Positions 7,815 through 18,018 of a stretch of 64,000 nucleotides of DNA are shown here, one piece after another (the first letter of the stretch is position 1; each line of letters opens with the position of its first letter). A model generated the notes under the pieces. The model did no database searches, had not been told where the DNA came from, and saw only the letters and a list, made by a program, of their open reading frames with translations. Made by a program: the position numbers and the translations under genes. Source of the DNA: Paragorgia papillata. Lineage: Eukaryota; Cnidaria; Anthozoa; Scleralcyonacea; Coralliidae. The stretch is taken from positions 838,501 to 902,500 of the forward strand of contig JAWNZC010000285.1 in the NCBI GenBank assembly GCA_035771165.1. The letters are read 5' to 3'.

Positions 7815-8033
7815 TATGTACCTTCCTTCACTTCGGTGTTGTTGAGCACTCTGCGAAGTTGCCGTGGGTACCTATTAGCGATAATGCAACGCTCACTACC
7901 CTTGTGGAAGTTTGAGCACTCTGGGCCCATGCGCACTTCACGCTATCTGAATGTATTTCACCGATGCTGTCCCACATGCGGTTGTCACCGACGACCGCAT
8001 GTGTATAAGTAATTGATGAAATTCATTCAGATT

Positions 8034-8088
8034 GTTCCAAGCTACACTGATGAGCTGTTGTACAGCGAAACACCGTGTCTGTAGATTG

Positions 8089-8091
<3 letters not shown>
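8034..8091 (+). ncRNA. type I hammerhead ribozyme, copy 2
   Basis: Same structure as copy 1, shifted by 277 bp: CTGATGA at 8047-8053, GAAA at 8067-8070, predicted cleavage after C8079, and stem I CTACA (8042-8046) with TGTAG (8080-8084). The core and stems are identical to copy 1. The copy ends directly at the (TA)n tract. Confidence 0.85.
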
Positions 8092-8144
<53 letters not shown>

Positions 8145-8173
8145 ATATATATATATTATATATATATTATATA
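8092..8173. repeat. (TA)n / ATTATA simple repeat
   Basis: About 80 bp of TA dinucleotides with a few TATTATA interruptions separate the ribozyme repeats from the first sign of the satellite array. Confidence 0.95.
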
Positions 8174-8177
8174 ACCA

Positions 8178-8256
8178 GTGTGAAGGTATCACCACATTCA
8201 TCCTCCGATTCATCACCAGATTCATCAGCAGATTCATCACCAGATTCATCACCACA
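8178..8256 (+). repeat. fragment of satellite subunit B fused to a 12-bp minisatellite
   Basis: GTGAAGGTATCACCACATTCA (about 8180-8200) is identical to the 3' end of the B-type satellite subunit. Instead of the usual CTTGGGG it runs into five 12-bp units of TTCATCACCAGA type (8197-8256). In one frame these read Asp-Ser-Ser-Pro repeats, open until a TAA at about 8330. No start or family supports a gene. Confidence 0.75.
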
Positions 8257-8330
8257 TTCGCAAAGCAAATATTTCACCTTCAATAATTACTTCAATAATG
8301 AACCGATCGGCACACACGATACACCAAATT
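8257..8330. other. unique spacer at the left edge of the array
   Basis: No match to the satellite or other repeats in the window and no gene. It lies between the minisatellite and the first, strongly diverged satellite subunit. Confidence 0.5.
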
Positions 8331-9037
8331 AAAGCTTATTATTCTATCTTTCTGGCCCAAGATTAACGGCGTTTGTTTCAACAATTTATAGAGCAGAAAA
8401 ATAACGATTTACTAGAAAGTACTCGCTCTTCGGTCTTGGGGAGAAAATTTCGATGGCTTCTTTTAACTTTAACCAGCTTTCCTATATATCAAATTGAAGC
8501 TCATTATATCGTCTTGCTGGCCCAAGAAAAATTAGAAGTGGCCCAGATCTGGTTTAAGAGTTATTCGCAAACGCCGAAACTGTGAAGGTATCATCACATT
8601 CACTTGGGGAGAAAATTTCGATGGGTTCTTTTAATTTTAACCGGCTTTCCGATATATCAAAATGAACCTCATTCTATCCTCTTGCTGGCCCAAGAAAAAT
8701 TAGAAGTGGCCCAGATCTGGTTCAAGAGTTATTCGCTTTTAAAGCGAGACGCCCAAACTGTCAATTACACAGCGCGCTAAAAATAGAACACTTTATTATT
8801 TAATTCGTCGGGATAATCTTGGGGGAAAAATTTCGAAGGGTTATTTTAATTTTAACCGGCTTTCCTATATACCAAAATGAAGCTCATTCTATCCTCTTTC
8901 TGGCCCAAGAAAAATTAGAAGTGGCCCAGATCTGGTTCAAGAGTTATTCGCTTTTAAAGTGAGACGCCCAACCTGTCAATTACACAGTGCGCTAAAAATC
9001 GAAAACTTTATTAACTATATTTCACGACATAGCCTTT
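8331..9037 (+). repeat. diverged edge subunits of the array
   Basis: The first subunit is barely recognisable (TTATTCTATCTTTCTGGCCCAAGATTA near 8336) and is followed by unrelated bases. Good B-, C- and E-like subunits follow from about 8439. A diverged edge next to a homogeneous interior is expected when unequal exchange acts mainly inside an array. Confidence 0.85.
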
Positions 9038-9852
9038 GGGGGAGAGATTTCGATGCCTTCGGTTATTTTTAACCGGCTTTCCTATATACGAAATTGAAGC
9101 TAAATCGATCTTCTTGCTGGCCCAAGAAAAATTAGAAGTGGCCCAGATCTGGTTCAAGAGTTGTTCGCTTTTAAAGCAAGAAGCCCAAACTGTCAATTAC
9201 ATCGCGCCGGAAACAGAAATCTTTATTAATTGTAGTTGCCAGCATAGTCTTTGAGGGAAAAATTTCGATGGCTTCTGTTAACTTTAACCAGCTTTCCTAC
9301 ATATCAAATTGTAGCTCATTATATCGTCTTGCTGGCCCAAGAAAAATTAGAAGTGGCCCAGATCTGGTTTAAGAGTTATTCGCATAAGCCAAAACTGTGA
9401 AGGTATCACCACATTTACTTGGGGGGGGAAATTTCGATGCGTTCTTTTAATTTTAACCGGCTTTCCTATATATCAAAATGAAGCTCATTCTACCCTCTTG
9501 CTGGCGCAAGAAAAATTAGAAGTGGCCCAGATCTGGTTCAAGAGTTATTCGCTTTTAAAGCGAGACGCCCAAACTGTCAATTGCACAGCGCGCTAAAAAT
9601 AGAACACTTTATTATTAAATTCGTCGGGATAGTCTTGGGGAAAGATTTCGATGGCTTTTTTTAATATTAACCGGCTTTCCTATATGTCAAATTGAAGCTC
9701 ATTCTATCCTCTTGCTGGCCCAAGAAAAATTAGAAGTGGCCCAGATCTGGTTCAAGAGTTATTCGCTTTTAAAGTGAGACGCCCAACCTGTCAATTACAC
9801 AGCGCGCTAAAAATAGAACACTTTATTAACTATATTTCAGGACATAGCCTTT

Positions 9853-10067
9853 GGGGGAGAGATTTCGATGGCTTCGGTTATTTTTAACCGGCTTTCCTAT
9901 ATACGAAATTGAAGCTAAATCTATCTTCTTGCTGGCCCAAGAAAAATTAGAAGTGGCCCAGATTTGGTTCAAGAGTTGTTCGCTTTTAAAGCAAGAAGCC
10001 CAAACTGTCAATTACATCGCGCCGGAAACAGAAATCTTTATTAATTGTACTTGCCGACATAGTCTTT
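9853..10067 (+). repeat. satellite subunit type A (reference copy, 215 bp)
   Basis: Starts GGGGGAGAGATTTCGATGG. Its marks are the hairpin CGGTTA-TTTT-TAACCG, GAAGCTAAATC(G/T)ATCTTC, GTTGTTCGC, AAGCAAGAAGC and a 3' end with GGAAACAGAAATC. The whole unit is open in one plus-strand frame (81 codons) and one minus-strand frame (61 codons), and both recur in dozens of copies. Two 3' variants exist: TACTTGCCGAC as here, and TAGTTGCCAGC in most other copies. Confidence 0.93.
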
Positions 10068-10235
10068 GGGGGGAAAATTTCGATGGCTTCTGTTAACTTT
10101 AACCAGCTTTCCTATATATCAAATTGAAGCTCATTATATCGTCTTGCTGGCCCAAGAAAAATTAGAAGTGGCCCAGATCTGGTTTAAGAGTTATTCGCAT
10201 AAGCCAAAACTGTGAAGGTATCACCACATTTACTT
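10068..10235 (+). repeat. satellite subunit type B (reference copy, 168 bp)
   Basis: Marks: TCTGTTAACTTTAACCAGC, CATTATATCGTC and a short 3' end AAACTGTGAAGGTATCACC. It lacks about 45 bp of the 3' half found in the other types, so it is probably a deletion derivative. A sub-variant has CAAACGCCGAAACTG (near 8571, 11010, 14290, 15703, 25233) and another has GTGGAGG, which removes a stop and lengthens an open frame. Confidence 0.92.
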
Positions 10236-10450
10236 GGGGGGGAAATTTCGATGCGTTCTTTTAATTTTAACCGGCTTTCCTATATATCAAAATGAAGCTC
10301 ATTCTACCCTCTTGCTGGCGCAAGAAAAATTAGAAGTGGCCCAGATCTGGTTCAAGAGTTATTCGCTTTTAAAGCGAGACGCCCAAACTGTCAATTGCAC
10401 AGCGCGCTAAAAATAGAACACTTTATTATTAAATTCGTCGGGATAGTCTT
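10236..10450 (+). repeat. satellite subunit type C (reference copy, 215 bp)
   Basis: Marks: CGATGCGTTCTTTTAATTTTAACCGG, TATATCAAAATGAAGC, the inverted repeat TCGCTTT-T-AAAGCGA, and a 3' half with ATTATTAAATTCGTCGGG. Copies with TTACACAGC and ATTTAATTC are a second C variant that usually precedes type E. Confidence 0.92.
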
Positions 10451-10666
10451 GGGGAAAGATTTCGATGGCTTTTTTTAATATTAACCGGCTTTCCTATATG
10501 TCAGATTGAAGCTCATTCTATCCTCTTGCTGGCCCAAGAAAAATTAGAAGTGGCCCAGATCTGGTTCAAGAGTTATTCGCTTTTAAAGTGAGACGCCCAA
10601 CCTGTCAATTACACAGCGCGCTAAAAATAGAACACTTTATTAACTATATTTCAGGACATAGCCTTT
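10451..10666 (+). repeat. satellite subunit type D (reference copy, 216 bp)
   Basis: Marks: GGGGAAAGATTTCGATGGC, a T-run with AATATTAACCGG, TATATGTCA, AAAGTGAGACGCCCAACC and the 3' end TTAACTATATTTCA(C/G)GACATAGCC. The length of the T-run varies by a base or two between copies. Confidence 0.92.
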
Positions 10667-11266
10667 GGGGGAGAGATTTCGATGGCTTCGGTTATTTTTA
10701 ACCGGCTTTCCTATATACGAAATTGAAGCTAAATCTATCTTCTTGCTGGCCCAAGAAAAATTAGAAGTGGCCCAGATTTGGTTCAAGAGTTGTTCGCTTT
10801 TAAAGCAAGAAGCCCAAACTGTCAATTACATCGCGCCGGAAACAGAAATCTTTATTAATTGTACTTGCCGACATAGTCTTTGGGGGGAAAATTTCGATGG
10901 CTTCTGTTAACTTTAACCAGCTTTCCTATATATCAAATTGAAGCTCATTATATCGTCTTGCTGGCCCAAGAAAAATTAGAAGTGGCCCAGATCTGGTTTA
11001 AGAGTTATTCGCAAACGCCGAAACTGTGAAGGTATCATCACATTCACTTGGGGAGAAAATTTCGATGGGTTCTTTTAATTTTAACCGGCTTTCCGATATA
11101 TCAAAATGAAGCTCATTCTATCCTCTTGCTGGCCCAAGAAAAATTAGAAGTGGCCCAGATCTGGTTCAAGAGTTATTCGCTTTTAAAGCGAGACGCCCAA
11201 ACTGTCAATTACACAGCGCGCTAAAAATCGAAAACTTTATTAACTATATTTCACGACATAGCCTTT
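10667..11266 (+). repeat. reference 600-bp higher-order unit (A-B-C/D hybrid)
   Basis: A and B are followed by a subunit with a C-type 5' half and a D/E-type 3' end (AAAATCGAAAAC, TTAACTATATTTCACG). One whole subunit is missing compared with the 814-bp unit, as a C x D/E exchange would give. Other 600-bp units lie at 14545, 15959, 25489, 26089, 29991, 56621, 57222 and 60530. Confidence 0.88.
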
Positions 11267-12315
11267 GGGGGAGAGATTTCGATGGCTTCGGTTATTTTTA
11301 ACCGGCTTTCCTATATACGAAATTGAAGCTAAATCGATCTTCTTGCTGGCCCAAGAAAAATTAGAAATGGCCCAGATCTGGTTCAAGAGTTGTTCGCTTT
11401 TAAAGCAAGAAGCCCAAACTGTCAATTACATCGCGCCGGAAACAGAAATCTTTATTAATTGTAGTTGCCAGCATAGTCTTTGGGGGGGAAATTTCGATGG
11501 CTTCTGTTAACTTTAACCAGCTTTCCTATATATCAAATTGAAGCTCATTATATCGTCTTGCTGGCCCAAGAAAAATTAGAAGTGGCCCAGATCTGGTTTA
11601 AGAGTTATTCGCATAAGCCAAAACTGTGGAGGTATCACCACATTCACTTGGGGGGGAAATTTCGATGCGTTCTTTTAATTTTAACCGGCTTTCCTATATA
11701 TCAAAATGAAGCTCATTCTATCCTCTTGCTGGCCCAAGAAAAATTAGAAGTGGCCCAGATCTGGTTCAAGAGTTATTCGCTTTTAAAGCGAGACGCCCAA
11801 ACTGTCAATTGCACAGCGCGCTAAAAATAGAACACTTTATTATTAAATTCGTCGGGATAGTCTTGGGGAAAGATTTCGATGGCTTTTTTTAATATTAACC
11901 GGCTTTCCTATATGTCAAATTGAAGCTCATTCTATCCTCTTGCTGGCCCAAGAAAAATTAGAAGTGGCCCAAGAAAAATTAGAAGTGGCCCAGATCTGGT
12001 TCAAGAGTTATTCGCTTTTAAAGCGAGACGCCCAAACTGTCAATTGCACAGCGCGCTAAAAATAGAACACTTTATTATTAAATTCGTCGGGATAGTCTTG
12101 GGGAAAGATTTCGATGGCTTTTTTTAATATTAACCGGCTTTCCTATATGTCAAATTGAAGCTCATTCTATCCTCTTGCTGGCCCAAGAAAAATTAGAAGT
12201 GGCCCAGATCTGGTTCAAGAGTTATTCGCTTTTAAAGTGAGACGCCCAACCTGTCAATTACACAGCGCGCTAAAAATAGAACACTTTATTAACTATATTT
12301 CAGGACATAGCCTTT
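11267..12315 (+). repeat. 1049-bp variant unit with 21-bp internal duplication
   Basis: This unit contains an extra subunit with a D-type 5' half and a C-type 3' half. Exactly at the switch, the 21-bp segment between the two TGGCCC motifs of the core is duplicated (11945-11965 and 11966-11986). It is a direct record of misaligned exchange or slippage between the paired TGGCCC motifs. Confidence 0.9.
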
Positions 12316-15300
12316 GGGGGAGAGATTTCGATGGCTTCGGTTATTTTTAACCGGCTTTCCTATATACGAAATTGAAGCTAAATCTATCTTCTTGCTGGCC
12401 CAAGAAAAATTAGAAGTGGCCCAGATTTGGTTCCAGAGTTGTTCGCTTTTAAAGCAAGAAGCCCAAACTGTCAATTACATCGCGCCGGAAACAGAAATCT
12501 TTATTAATTGTACTTGCCGACATAGTCTTTGGGGGGAAAATTTCGATGGCTTCTGTTAACTTTAACCAGCTTTCCTATATATCAAATTGAAGCTCATTAT
12601 ATCGTCTTGCTGGCCCAAGAAAAATTAGAAGTGGCCCAGATCTGGTTTAAGAGTTATTCGCATAAGCCAAAACTGTGAAGGTATCACCACATTTACTTGG
12701 GGGGGAAATTTCGATGCGTTCTTTTAATTTTAACCGGCTTTCCTATATATCAAAATGAAGCTCATTCTACCCTCTTGCTGGCGCAAGAAAAATTAGAAGT
12801 GGCCCAGATCTGGTTCAAGAGTTATTCGCTTTTAAAGCGAGACGCCCAAACTGTCAATTGCACAGCGCGCTAAAAATAGAACACTTTATTATTAAATTCG
12901 TCGGGATAGTCTTGGGGAAAGATTTCGATGGCTTTTTTTAATATTAACCGGCTTTCCTATATGTCAAATTGAAGCTCATTCTATCCTCTTGCTGGCCCAA
13001 GAAAAATTAGAAGTGGCCCAGATCTGGTTCAAGAGTTATTCGCTTTTAAAGTGAGACGCCCAACCTATCAATTACACAGCGCGCTAAAAATAGAACACTT
13101 TATTAACTATATTTCAGGACATAGCCTTTGGGGGAGAGATTTCGATGGCTTCGGTTATTTTTAACCGGCTTTCCTATATACGAAATTGAAGCTAAATCTA
13201 TCTTCTTGCTGGCCCAAGAAAAATTAGAAGTGGCCCAGATTTGGTTCAAGAGTTGTTCGCTTTTAAAGCAAGAAGCCCAAACTGTCAATTACATCGCGCC
13301 GGAAACAGAAATCTTTATTAATTGTACTTGCCGACATAGTCTTTGGGGGGAAAATTTCGATGGCTTCTGTTAACTTTAACCAGCTTTCCTATATATCAAA
13401 TTGAAGCTCATTATATCGTCTTGCTGGCCCAAGAAAAATTAGAAGTGGCCCAGATCTGGTTTAAGAGTTATTCGCATAAGCCAAAACTGTGAAGGTATCA
13501 CCACATTTACTTGGGGGGGAAATTTCGATGCGTTCTTTTAATTTTAACCGGCTTTCCTATATATCAAAATGAAGCTCATTCTACCCTCTTGCTGGCGCAA
13601 GAAAAATTAGAAGTGGCCCAGATCTGGTTCAAGAGTTATTCGCTTTTAAAGCGAGACGCCCAAACTGTCAATTGCACAGCGCGCTAAAAATAGAACACTT
13701 TATTATTAAATTCGTCGGGATAGTCTTGGGGAAAGATTTCGATGGCTTTTTTTAATATTAACCGGCTTTCCTATATGTCAAATTGAAGCTCATTCTATCC
13801 TCTTGCTGGCCCAAGAAAAATTAGAAGTGGCCCAGATCTGGTTCAAGAGTTATTCGCTTTTAAAGTGAGACGCCCAACCTGTCAATTACACAGCGCGCTA
13901 AAAATAGAACACTTTATTAACTATATTTCAGGACATAGCCTTTGGGGGAGAGATTTCGATGGCTTCGGTTATTTTTAACCGGCTTTCCTATATACGAAAT
14001 TGAAGCTAAATCTATCTTCTTGCTGGCCCAAGAAAAATTAGAAGTGGCCCAGATTTGGTTCAAGAGTTGTTCGCTTTTAAAGCAAGAAGCCCAAACTGTC
14101 AATTACATCGCGCCGGAAACAGAAATCTTTATTAATTGTACTTGCCGACATAGTCTTTGGGGGGAAAATTTCGATGGCTTCTGTTAACTTTAACCAGCTT
14201 TCCTATATATGAAATTGAAGCTCATTATATCGTCTTGCTGGCCCAAGAAAAATTAGAAGTGGCCCAGATCTGGTTTAAGAGTTATTCGCAAACGCCGAAA
14301 CTGTGAAGGTATCATCACATTCACTTGGGGGAGAAAATTTCGATGGGTTCTTTTAATTTTAACCGGCTTTCCGATATATCAAAATGAAGCTCATTCTATC
14401 CTCTTGCTGGCCCAAGAAAAATTAGAAGTGGCCCAGATCTCGTTCAAGAGTTATTTGCTTTTAAAGCGAGACGCCCAAACTGTCAATTACACAGCGCGCT
14501 AAAAATCGAAAACTTTATTAACTATATTTCACGACATAGCCTTTGGGGGAGAGATTTCGATGGCTTCGGTTATTTTTAACCGGCTTTCCTATATACGAAA
14601 TTGAAGCTAAATCGATCTTCTTGCTGGCCCAAGAAAAATTAGAAGTGGCCCAGATCTGGTTCAAGAGTTGTTCGCTTTTAAAGCAAGAAGCCCAAACTGT
14701 CAATTACATCGCGCCGGAAACAGAAATCTTTATTAATTGTAGTTGCCAGCATAGTCTTTGGGGGGGAAATTTCGATGGCTTCTGTTAACTTTAACCAGCT
14801 TTCCTATATATCAAATTGAAGCTCATTATATCGTCTTGCTGGCCCAAGAAAAATTAGAAGTGGCCCAGATCTGGTTTAAGAGTTATTCGCATAAGCCAAA
14901 ACTGTGGAGGTATCACCACATTCACTTGGGGGGGAAATTTCGAGGCGTTCTTTTAATTTTAACCGGCTTTCCTATATATCAAAATGAAGCTCATTCTATC
15001 CTCTTGCTGGCCCAAGAAAAATTAGAAGTGGCCCAGATCTGGTTCAAGAGTTATTCGCTTTTAAAGCGAGACGCCCAAACTGTCAATTGCACAGCGCGCT
15101 AAAAATAGAACACTTTATTATTAAATTCGTCGGGATAGTCTTGGGGAAAGATTTCGATGGCTTTTTTTAATATTAACCGGCTTTCCTATATGTCAAATTG
15201 AAGCTCATTCTATCCTCTTGCTGGCCCAAGAAAAATTAGAAGTGGCCCAGATCTGGTTCAAGAGTTATTCGCTTATAAAGTGAGACGCCCAACCTGTCAA

Positions 15301-17587
15301 TTACACAGCGCGCTTAAAATAGAACACTTTATTAACTATATTTCAGGACATAGCCTTTGGGGGAGAGATTTCGATGGCTTCGGTTATTTTTAACCGGCTT
15401 TCCTATATACGAAATTGAAGCTAAATCTATCTTCTTGCTGGCCCAAGAAAAATTAGAAGTGGCCCAGATTTGGTTCAAGAGTTGTTCGCTTTTAAAGCAA
15501 GAAGCCCAAACTGTCAATTACATCGCGCCGGAAACAGAAATCTTTATTAATTGTACTTGCCGACATAGTCTTTGGGGGGAAAATTTCGATGGCTTCTGTT
15601 AACTTTAACCAGCTTTCCTATATATGAAATTGAAGCTCATTATATCGTCTTGCTGGCCCAAGAAAAATTAGAAGTGGCCCAGATCTGGTTTAAGAGTTAT
15701 TCGCAAACGCCGAAACTGTGAAGGTATCATCACATTCACTTGGGGAGAAAATTTCGATGGGTTCTTTTAATTTTAACCGGCTTTCCGATATATCAAAATG
15801 AAGCTCATTCTATCCTCTTGCTGGCCCAAGAAAAATTAGAAGTGGCCCAGATCTGGTTCAAGAGTTATTTGCTTTTAAAGCGAGACGCCCAAACTGTCAA
15901 TTACACAGCGCGCTAAAAATCGAAAACTTTATTAACTATATTTCACGACATAGCCTTTGGGGGAGAGATTTCGATGGCTTCGGTTATTTTTAACCGGCTT
16001 TCCTATATACGAAATTGAAGCTAAATCGATCTTCTTGCTGGCCCAAGAAAAATTAGAAGTGGCCCAGATCTGGTTCAAGAGTTGTTCGCTTTTAAAGCAA
16101 GAAGCCCAAACTGTCAATTACATCGCGCCGGAAACAGAAATCTTTATTAATTGTAGTTGCCAGCATAGTCTTTGGGGGGGAAATTTCGATGGCTTCTGTT
16201 AACTTTAACCAGCTTTCCTATATATCAAATTGAAGCTCATTATATCGTCTTGCTGGCCCAAGAAAAATTAGAAGTGGCCCAGATCTGGTTTAAGAGTTAT
16301 TCGCATAAGCCAAAACTGTGGAGGTATCACCACATTCACTTGGGGGGGAAAATTTCGATGCGTTCTTTTAATTTTAACCGGCTTTCCTATATATCAAAAT
16401 GAAGCTCATTCTATCCTCTTGCTGGCCCAAGAAAAATTAGAAGTGGCCCAGATCTGGTTCAAGAGTTATTCGCTTTTAAAGCGAGACGCCCAAACTGTCA
16501 ATTGCACAGCGCGCTAAAAATAGAACACTTTATTATTAAATTCGTCGGGATAGTCTTGGGGAAAGATTTCGATGGCTTTTTTTAATATTAACCGGCTTTC
16601 CTATATGTCAAATTGAAGCTCATTCTATCCTCTTGCTGGCCCAAGAAAAATTAGAAGTGGCCCAGATCTGGTTCAAGAGTTATTCGCTTTTAAAGTGAGA
16701 CGCCCAACCTGTCAATTACACAGCGCGCTTAAAATAGAACACTTTATTAACTATATTTCACGACATAGCCTTTGGGGGAGAGATTTCGATGGCTTCGGTT
16801 ATTTTTAACCGGCTTTCCTATATACGAAATTGAAGCTAAATCGATCTTCTTGCTGGCCCAAGAAAAATTAGAAGTGGCCCAGATCTGGTTCAAGAGTTGT
16901 TCGCTTTTAAAGCAAGAAGCCCAAACTGTCAATTACATCGCGCCGGAAACAGAAATCTTTATTAATTGTAGTTGCCAGCATAGTCTTTGGGGGGGAAATT
17001 TCGATGGCTTCTGTTAACTTTAACCAGCTTTCCTATATATCAAATTGAAACTCATTATATCGTCTTGCTGGCCCAAGAAAAATTAGAAGTGGCCCAGATC
17101 TGGTTTAAGAGTTATTCGCATAAGCCAAAACTGTGGAGGTATCACCACATTCACTTAGGGGGGAAATTTCGATGCGTTCTTTTAATTTTAACCGGCTTTC
17201 CTATATATCAAAATGAAGCTCATTCTATCCTCTTGCTGGCCCAAGAAAAATTAGAAGTGGCCCAGATCTGGTTCAAGAGTTATTCGCTTTTAAAGCGAGG
17301 CGCCCAAACTGTCAATTGCACAGCGCGCTAAAAATAGAACACTTTATTATTAAATTCGTCGGGATAGTCTTGGGGAAAGATTTCGATGGCTTTTTTTAAT
17401 ATTAACCGGCTTTCCTATATGTCAAATTGAAGCTCATTCTATCCTCTTGCTGGCCCAAGAAAAATTAGAAGTGGCCCAGATCTGGTTCAAGAGTTATTCG
17501 CTTTTAAAGTGAGACGCCCAACCTGTCAATTACACAGCGGGCTTAAAATAGAACACTTTATTAACTATATTTCACGACATAGCCTTT

Positions 17588-18018
17588 GGGGGAGAGATTT
17601 CGATGGCTTCGGTTATTTTTAACCGGCTTTCCTATATACGAAATTGAAGCTAAATCGATCTTCTTGCTGGCCCAAGAAAAATTAGAAGTGGCCCAGATCT
17701 GGTTCAAGAGTTATTCGCTTTTAAAGCGAGGCGCCCAAACTGTCAATTGCACAGCGCGCTAAAAATAGAACACTTTATTATTAAATTCGTCGGGATAGTC
17801 TTGGGGAAAGATTTCGATGGCTTTTTTTAATATTAACCGGCTTTCCTATATGTCAAATTGAAGCTCATTCTATCCTCTTGCTGGCCCAAGAAAAATTAGA
17901 AGTGGCCCAGATCTGGTTCAAGAGTTATTCGCTTTTAAAGTGAGACGCCCAACCTGTCAATTACACAGCGCGCTTAAAATAGAACACTTTATTAACTATA
18001 TTTCACGACATAGCCTTT
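17588..18018 (+). repeat. reference 431-bp higher-order unit (A/C hybrid + D)
   Basis: The 5' half is type A (CGGTTATTTTTAACCG, AAATCGATC). After the core it changes to a type C 3' half (AAGCGAGGCGCCC, TTGCACAGC), and then D follows. Type B is lost. Similar units start near 18828, 19905, 26904 and 27335, so this short form expanded in 16.8-20.3 kb and 26.9-27.8 kb. Confidence 0.88.

Larger units (their letters stand above)
7618..8091 (+). mobile_element. retrozyme-like tandem repeat with hammerhead ribozymes
   Basis: 7618-7814 is repeated at 7895-8091 with an offset of exactly 277 bp and very few differences. Both copies contain a complete type I hammerhead motif, so cleavage at 7802/7803 and 8079/8080 would release a 277-nt unit RNA. 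The left copy is partial, which gives about 1.7 units. Besides the ribozyme, each unit has a nested stem: 7668-7683 with 7740-7755 (one mismatch in 16) around 7696-7705 with 7717-7726 (10 bp perfect). No protein is encoded; a short open frame over the ribozyme has no motif. Animal retrozymes are known as small tandem repeats of a few hundred bp with type I hammerheads whose RNA is found as circles. The assignment here rests on motif and layout, and activity is untested. Confidence 0.75.
9853..10666 (+). repeat. reference 814-bp higher-order unit (A-B-C-D)
   Basis: One complete unit made of A 9853-10067, B 10068-10235, C 10236-10450 and D 10451-10666. The same order and length recur many times (for example starting at 12316, 13130, 13944, 15359, 21965, 24075, 46400 and 49320). 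This is the commonest form in the array. Confidence 0.93.

Noticed and set aside
7755..8286. Two small open frames starting Met-Phe-Gln-Ala at 7755 and 8032
   Set aside because: They overlap the hammerhead structures, are copies of each other, and the second runs into the TA tract. The RNA motif explains the conservation better.
10430..10450. CENP-B box in TTCGTCGGGATAG of subunit C
   Set aside because: It has TTCG and CGGG but not the spacing and intervening bases of the 17-bp consensus.
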